A stretch of 64,000 bases of DNA from Euryhalocaulis sp050486445 (GTDB lineage Bacteria; Pseudomonadota; Alphaproteobacteria; Caulobacterales; Maricaulaceae): contig JBJHDH010000008.1 in assembly GCA_050486445.1 (NCBI GenBank), positions 20,100 through 84,099 on the forward strand. The letters are read 5' to 3'. Made by a program: the position numbers and the translations under genes. Under the pieces are notes generated by a model. The model saw nothing but the letters and a program-made list of their open reading frames with translations, was not told the DNA's origin and searched no databases. Every line of letters begins with the position of its first letter. The first letter of the stretch is position 1. Shown in pieces: positions 59,972 to 64,000 of this stretch.

Positions 59972-61633
59972 CTAACGGCTGAATTTCTGGAATTTCAGGC
60001 GTTTCGGAATATCGGCGTCGGGCCCGAGCCGCCGGCGCTTGTCTTCCTCATAATCGGCGAAATTGCCTTCGAACCATTCCACATGGGAATTGCCCTCGAA
60101 GGCGAGGATGTGCGTGGCGATACGGTCGAGGAAAAAGCGGTCGTGGCTGATGATGACGGCGCAACCGGCATAATCTTCCAGCGCGGTTTCCAGCGCGGAG
60201 AGCGTTTCAACATCCAGATCGTTGGTCGGCTCGTCGAGCAGCAGAAGATTGGCGCCGGACTTCAGCGTCTTGGCCAGATGCACGCGGTTGCGTTCGCCGC
60301 CTGACAGCTTGCCGACCGGTTTTTGCTGATCGCCGCCCTTGAAATTGAACCAGCTCACATAGGCGCGGGATTGGACCTCGCGGTCGCCCAGCGGGACGAT
60401 GTCCAGCCCGCCGGAAATCTCCTCCCACACCGTCTTGTTGGGATCGAGCGCGTCGCGCGACTGGTCGACATAGCCAAGCTGCACCGTATCGCCGAGCCGG
60501 ACGGCGCCCTCGTCCGGCTTGTCCTGCCCGGTAATCATGCGAAACAGCGTGGTCTTGCCGGCGCCGTTCGGGCCGATCACGCCGACAATGCCGCCGGGGG
60601 GCAGCTTGAAGCTGAGCCCGTCGATCAGCAGCCGGTCGCCGAAGCCTTTTTTGACAGTCTCCGCCTCGACCACCACGCCGCCAAGGCGCGGGCCGGAGGG
60701 AATGCGGATCTGGGCGACGTCGAGCTGCTCCTTGTCCGCCTGGTCGCGCAGCTTTTCATAGGCGGCGAGGCGCGCCTTGGATTTGGCCTGACGCGCTTTG
60801 GGGCTGGCGCGCACCCAGTCCAGCTCGCGGGCAAGCTGGCGGGAGCGCGCTTCCTTCTCGCGCCCCTCTTGCACCATGCGTTTCTGCTTCTGCTCCAGCC
60901 AGGAGGAGTAATTGCCCTCATAGGGCACGCCCCGGCCGCGATCCAGCTCCAGCGTCCAGGAGGTGATATTGTCCAGAAAATAGCGGTCATGGGTGATGAG
61001 GATCACCGCGCCCGGATAGTCGCGCAGATAATGCTCCAGCCAGGCGACGGACTCCGCGTCCAGATGGTTGGTCGGCTCGTCCATCAGCAGCAGGTCGGGC
61101 TTGGAGAGCAGCAGTTTGCAGATCGCCACCCGCCGCCGCTCGCCGCCCGAAAGCCGCGTCACGTCCGCCTCCGGGCCGGGACAGCGCAGCGCCTCCATCG
61201 CCATCTCGATCTTGGAATCGATGTCCCAGGCGTCGGCGGCGTCGATCTTCTCCTGAAGCACCGTCATCTTCTCCATCAGCTCGTCGGAATAATCCTCGGC
61301 AAGCTGCATGGAGACGGCGTTGAATTCGTCGACCAGTTTCTTGTCGGCGCTGCCCTCGACCACATTGTCCCAGACGTTCTTCGTGGGGTCGAGCTGTGGC
61401 TCCTGCGCCAGATAGCCGGCGGTGGCGCCATCGGCGAGGCGCGCCTCGCCGGAAAATTCCGTGTCGATGCCCGCCATGATGCGCAGCAGGGTCGATTTGC
61501 CCGAACCATTCGGGCCCACCACGCCGATCTTCGCCCCCGGGAAAAAGCTGAGGCTGACGCCATCCAGCACCTTTTTCGACCCATAGGCCTTGGTGAGCTG
61601 ATGCATCTGGAAAATATACTGATACGAGGCCAT
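59972..61633 (-). CDS. ettA: Energy-dependent translational throttle protein EttA
   Basis: ABC-F ATPase that binds the ribosomal E site and gates elongation by ATP level. 553 aa: two ABC modules with GPNGSGKST / LSGGERRRVA and GPNGAGKTT / LSGGERNRVH; YIFQMHQLTKAYGSKKVLDGVSLSF start. The inter-domain arm and P-site-tRNA-interaction motif region (about 250-320) fit EttA. The start MASYQYIF is typical. Converges with mlaA. Confidence 0.96.
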   Translation of the reverse strand: MASYQYIFQMHQLTKAYGSKKVLDGVSLSFFPGAKIGVVGPNGSGKSTLLRIMAGIDTEFSGEARLADGATAGYLAQEPQLDPTKNVWDNVVEGSADKKLVDEFNAVSMQLAEDYSDELMEKMTVLQEKIDAADAWDIDSKIEMAMEALRCPGPEADVTRLSGGERRRVAICKLLLSKPDLLLMDEPTNHLDAESVAWLEHYLRDYPGAVILITHDRYFLDNITSWTLELDRGRGVPYEGNYSSWLEQKQKRMVQEGREKEARSRQLARELDWVRASPKARQAKSKARLAAYEKLRDQADKEQLDVAQIRIPSGPRLGGVVVEAETVKKGFGDRLLIDGLSFKLPPGGIVGVIGPNGAGKTTLFRMITGQDKPDEGAVRLGDTVQLGYVDQSRDALDPNKTVWEEISGGLDIVPLGDREVQSRAYVSWFNFKGGDQQKPVGKLSGGERNRVHLAKTLKSGANLLLLDEPTNDLDVETLSALETALEDYAGCAVIISHDRFFLDRIATHILAFEGNSHVEWFEGNFADYEEDKRRRLGPDADIPKRLKFQKFSR

Positions 61634-61765
61634 GGCGGGTTCCTGAGGGCGGACGAAATTGCGAGCCGCCTTCTAGGCTGGCCCCGTGCGCAACTCAATC
61701 GCCGTATCCGCCCCCGGCGGGCAGGAGCCCGGCCCCCTGACGGGGCAGGCACGTAAAGACAGGGC

Positions 61766-61876
61766 TCAGGCGCCGCCGGTCAGCGACAGCGCCAGCAGCA
61801 GCAGAACGACAAGGCCGCCCCCAAGCGTGGTGCGGGGGATTCCGGCGACGGGCTCTGCAAGCGGTTCGTGTTCCAT
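61766..61876 (-). CDS. Tiny single-span membrane protein (36 aa)
   Basis: Starts MEHEPLAEPVAGIPRTT, then one hydrophobic helix of about 18 residues (LGGGLVVLLLLALSL) to the C-terminus. AGGGAG lies 6 bases before the ATG at 61876. It sits alone between ettA and a SnoaL-like gene on the same strand. No known family recognised; third protein of this size class in the window. Confidence 0.5.
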   Translation of the reverse strand: MEHEPLAEPVAGIPRTTLGGGLVVLLLLALSLTGGA

Positions 61877-61964
61877 GACGCGCTCCCTGGACAATCGGTT
61901 TGGATCATCAAGGGATATAGGGACGGTCTGGTTCCCTGCCGGCTTCATGTGCCGGAAGGCCGCG

Positions 61965-62447
61965 CTATTCCGGGGCGAAGTCCGCCGCCGTTCCGCCATA
62001 GCGCGCCATGCGGATGCGCCAGATTTTGCCGTCTTTCAGGTCATAAAAAGCAAAGGTGACGATCTCGCGCACTTCGCCCGCCGGAAACAGCAGGCCGTTC
62101 TTGTCATAGGTCTCGCGCGCCTCGAACCGCGTGGGGACCACCACCGCCGCGACATCGCCGTCGATAGCAACACGCGCGGCCTCCACATGCTCGTCCACAT
62201 AGAGATGGAAATCGGCATAGAAGGCGGCGATGTCCTCCGGCGAGCGGATCTGGATCGAGCCGACATCATAGGCCACATCCGGCGCGTAGTAGCGAATCTG
62301 CGTCGCATAATCCTTGGCGTTAAAGGCGTCGTAATAACGCTGGATGTCCGCCGCGCTACGGATCGTGTAGCCGTCATCCTCCTGCGCCAGCGCCGCACCG
62401 CCAAACGCCAGCGACAGCCCCGTCGCAGCCGCAACCATGATCCGCAT
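61965..62447 (-). CDS. Exported SnoaL/NTF2-like protein
   Basis: 160 aa with a signal peptide (residues 1-22, cut after ALA). The mature domain has the cone-shaped NTF2-like pattern: SAADIQRYYDAFNAKDYATQIRYYAPDVAYD, then IRSPEDIAAFYADFHLYVDEHV and the strand-rich EIVTFAFYDLKDGKIWRIRM. Ligand or enzyme role unknown. GGGGAGGG before the ATG fixes the start. Confidence 0.85.
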   Translation of the reverse strand: MRIMVAAATGLSLAFGGAALAQEDDGYTIRSAADIQRYYDAFNAKDYATQIRYYAPDVAYDVGSIQIRSPEDIAAFYADFHLYVDEHVEAARVAIDGDVAAVVVPTRFEARETYDKNGLLFPAGEVREIVTFAFYDLKDGKIWRIRMARYGGTAADFAPE

Positions 62448-62544
62448 CGCGCCCTCCCCGGCCGGTATCCGCGCAGGATCGCACGATCCCTGTCTGCCGG
62501 GAAGCTCTTGAACCGGCGCGCCCGACCTGCGAGCAATCGCCGCC

Positions 62545-63204
62545 ATGAAACCAAGCCCCGCCGACCTGCCTGATCTTTCCGATCTTCCTGGCCCGCCCGA
62601 GACCGCCCGGCCGCTGCCGGCCTGCCGCCCCAGCCGCGAGACGATGGAGCTGCTGCTGACCCGGCGCTCCTGCGTCGTGGCGGCGATGAGCGAGCCTGGA
62701 CCGGACGAGGCGGAGCTGAACACGATCCTGCGCGCCGCGTCTCGGGTTCCCGATCATCGCAAGCTGGTCCCGTTCCGCTTTCTGGTGTTCCGGGGCGATG
62801 CGCGGGCGCGGATCGGCGATGTGTTCGCCGCGGCGCAGCGGGCGGACTATCCCGGCTTCCCCGATGAGCGGATCGAGTTCGAGCGCGCGCGCTTCCTGCG
62901 CGCGCCCGTGATCGTCGCGGTGGTCTCCAGCCCCAAAGCCGATCCCAAACAGACGCCGGAATGGGAGCAGCGCCTGTGCGCCGCCGCCGTGTGCCAGACG
63001 ATGCTGATCGCCGCGTCCGCGATGGGATACGCCGCGCAATGGCTGACCGAATGGTACGCCTATGACCATCGCGTGCTGGAGGCGATGGGGCTGACCGGCG
63101 AGGAGAAGATCGCCGGCTTCATCTATCTGGGAACCGCAACCAGCGACCCGCTGGAGCGCGAACGGCCGGCGCCGGAGACCCTGATGACGGAATGGGAAGG
63201 CTGA
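62545..63204 (+). CDS. Nitroreductase family protein
   Basis: FMN oxidoreductase, 219 aa: TRRSCVVAAMSEPGPDEAELNTILRAASRVPDHRKLVPFRFLVF is the FMN-binding start of YdjA-type nitroreductases; KQTPEWEQRLCAAAVCQTMLIAASAMGYAAQWLT and GFIYLGTATSDP follow. In vivo substrate unknown. The stop overlaps the start of the EVE-domain gene (TGATG). Confidence 0.92.
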   Translation: MKPSPADLPDLSDLPGPPETARPLPACRPSRETMELLLTRRSCVVAAMSEPGPDEAELNTILRAASRVPDHRKLVPFRFLVFRGDARARIGDVFAAAQRADYPGFPDERIEFERARFLRAPVIVAVVSSPKADPKQTPEWEQRLCAAAVCQTMLIAASAMGYAAQWLTEWYAYDHRVLEAMGLTGEEKIAGFIYLGTATSDPLERERPAPETLMTEWEG

Positions 63205-63620
63205 TGGCTTACTGGCTCTATAAATCCGAACCCGAAACCTGGTCCTGGGAACAGCAGAAGGGCTCTGGCGCCAAAGGCGAGCCGTGGACCGGCGTGCGCA
63301 ACTATCAGGCCGCCAACAATATGAAAGCGATGAAGAAAGGCGACCGGGGCTTTTTCTATCATTCCGGCGGCGAGCGGCGCATTGTCGGCGTGGTCGAGGT
63401 GGTGGGCGAATACCGGCCCGACCATACCGACGCGACCGGGAAATTCGGCCTCGTTGTGCTGAAGGCCGTGGGCGATATGCCCAATCCCGTCAGCCTCGCC
63501 GAGGTGAAGGCCGACCCCGCGCTTGCCGATATGGTGCTGGTCAAAAATTCCCGCCTCTCGGTCCAGCCGGTGACGGATGCGGAATGGAAACGCATCTGCA
63601 AGATGGGCGGGTTTGGGTGA
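63204..63620 (+). CDS. EVE domain-containing protein
   Basis: 138-aa single EVE domain (PUA-like fold; members bind modified bases in DNA or RNA). Signature: MAYWLYKSEPETWSWEQQ, WTGVRNYQAANNMKAMKKGDRGFFYHS, GVVEVVGEYRPDHTD, KNSRLSVQPVT. All family motifs are present. EVE proteins often sit near modification-dependent systems, but here the only partner is the coupled nitroreductase gene. Confidence 0.94.
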   Translation: MAYWLYKSEPETWSWEQQKGSGAKGEPWTGVRNYQAANNMKAMKKGDRGFFYHSGGERRIVGVVEVVGEYRPDHTDATGKFGLVVLKAVGDMPNPVSLAEVKADPALADMVLVKNSRLSVQPVTDAEWKRICKMGGFG

Positions 63621-63670
63621 AGCGCCGCGCGCGGTGCGTTGCTGCGTTCCTTTCGTAACCCTCCGTTATT

Positions 63671-63700
63671 CCCCGGAACGGCCGCAGGCCGTATCCGGGG
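63671..63700. repeat. REP-like palindrome with extended stem
   Basis: CCCCGGA ... TCCGGGG arms enclosing a further ACGGCC / GGCCGT stem around GCA. Member of the family at 4742. Confidence 0.75.
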
Positions 63701-63734
63701 TCAAGTTTGCTCTGACAGATTCAGTTTTTCTAGG

Positions 63735-63765
63735 CCCCGGATGCGCGCGAACGCGCGCTCCGGGG
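63735..63765. repeat. REP-like palindrome with extended stem
   Basis: CCCCGGA ... TCCGGGG arms enclosing a GCGCGCG / CGCGCGC stem. Second such hairpin within 65 bases. Confidence 0.75.
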
Positions 63766-63796
63766 GATAGCGTTGGTGTTTTTTGAGGCCGCAGAA

Positions 63797-63873
63797 ATGC
63801 GGACACAACTGTGCGTTCGCCCCGGGTGCGTTCTGAAGCACTTTCACGCCTCAGCGGCAGGCCGCATCGGCGG
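63797..63873 (-). repeat. Composite dispersed repeat, inverted copy of 28840-29011
   Basis: Block A (63847-63873) is the exact complement of 28840-28866 (27 bp). Block B (63797-63838) is the near complement of 28964-29011. The blocks are 8 bases apart here, against about 97 in the other copy. Confidence 0.75.
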
Positions 63874-64000
63874 GTGGGGATGCGGAGCACCAGCTACGAA
63901 CCCGATTTATTTACGGCGCCAAGAGGAAGTTTGGGCTCCCGCCGGCGCTCCGCGTGTGGATTTCCCGGAAGCTCTCGCCACCGATTCCAGCGTGGGATTT
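63874..64000. other. Unassigned end of window
   Basis: 127 bases without a recognisable gene, RNA or repeat; the gene-free stretch starts at 63621 and continues past the window end. Confidence 0.5.

Noticed and set aside
60323..61756. Long plus-strand frame opposite ettA
   Set aside because: Sense strand carries both ABC modules of EttA; the opposite frame has no SD at its start and no domain.

Overview
The window is a stretch of chromosome from a GC-rich Alphaproteobacterium, most likely from the Caulobacterales/Hyphomonadaceae/Maricaulaceae neighbourhood. That placement is inferred from gene content and order, not from a database search. Support: a MipZ-type division ATPase with a perfect TTAA-N7-TTAA (CtrA-type) box just upstream of its operon; the order rpsF-rpsR-rplI-dnaB-alr-radA-cvpA-purF; pyrB-pyrC'-plsY-dprA-topA-rnr; a phasin; MlaA; and dispersed RIME-like hairpin repeats between genes. 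Almost everything is housekeeping. I see no prophage, IS transposase, CRISPR array, rRNA operon or recognisable defence island.

Layout. 1-2.9 kb: fatty-acid synthesis cluster on the minus strand (fabD-fabG-acpP-fabF, the last cut by the window edge). 3.2-4.6 kb: rpsF-rpsR-rplI with an intrinsic terminator. 4.9-11.9 kb: dnaB, alr, radA, cvpA, purF and an SDR reductase, tightly packed. 12-15 kb: an orphan MacB/FtsX-type permease bracketed by 42-bp direct repeats. 15-18.4 kb: clpS-clpA and a phasin. 18.8-25.9 kb: a SPOR-containing D,D-carboxypeptidase, a DUF1176 protein, a Sel1 protein, a cNMP-binding/patatin protein, a JmjC/cupin-like protein and a DUF1489 protein. 25.9-28.5 kb: panC, then a SPOR lipoprotein overlapping mipZ. 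28.5-29.1 kb: a gene-free stretch with two hairpins, a 10-N assembly gap, a repeat element and tRNA-Tyr(GTA). 29.3-35.5 kb: rlmB, ppk2, ridA, an exported protein, a 3-hydroxyisobutyrate-dehydrogenase-like gene, DUF2442, a nucleotidyltransferase and metG. 35.5-36.9 kb: an AT-rich island with two tiny single-span membrane proteins, each followed by its own terminator. 36.9-43 kb: ssb-can, a membrane protein, a YkgJ-type cysteine-cluster protein and uvrA. 43-48 kb: four membrane-protein genes (CPBP protease, ExoD, and two apparently related six-span proteins) and cfa. 48.1-57.6 kb: ruvX, pyrB, a pseudo-dihydroorotase pyrC', plsY, dprA, topA, rnr. 57.6-63.6 kb: an esterase, rpmG, mlaA, ettA, another tiny membrane protein, a SnoaL-like protein, a nitroreductase and an EVE-domain protein. 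The last 380 bases hold only hairpin repeats.

How the genes fit together: many neighbours overlap by 1-4 bases (GTGA, ATGA or TGATG junctions), pointing to translational coupling within operons. Replication/repair genes (dnaB, radA, ssb, uvrA, ruvX, dprA, topA) and ribosome/translation genes (bS6, bS18, bL9, bL33, RlmB, MetRS, EttA, RNase R, tRNA-Tyr) dominate.

The most interesting non-routine signals are: (i) the island of two tiny membrane proteins whose upstream regions share a 15-base motif and contain dyads; (ii) mobile-looking hairpin repeats that repeatedly supply the stop codon of the adjacent gene and show compensatory base changes between copies; (iii) the four-gene uncharacterised membrane cluster; (iv) the repeat-bounded orphan permease; (v) the structured, gap-interrupted intergenic region next to tRNA-Tyr.
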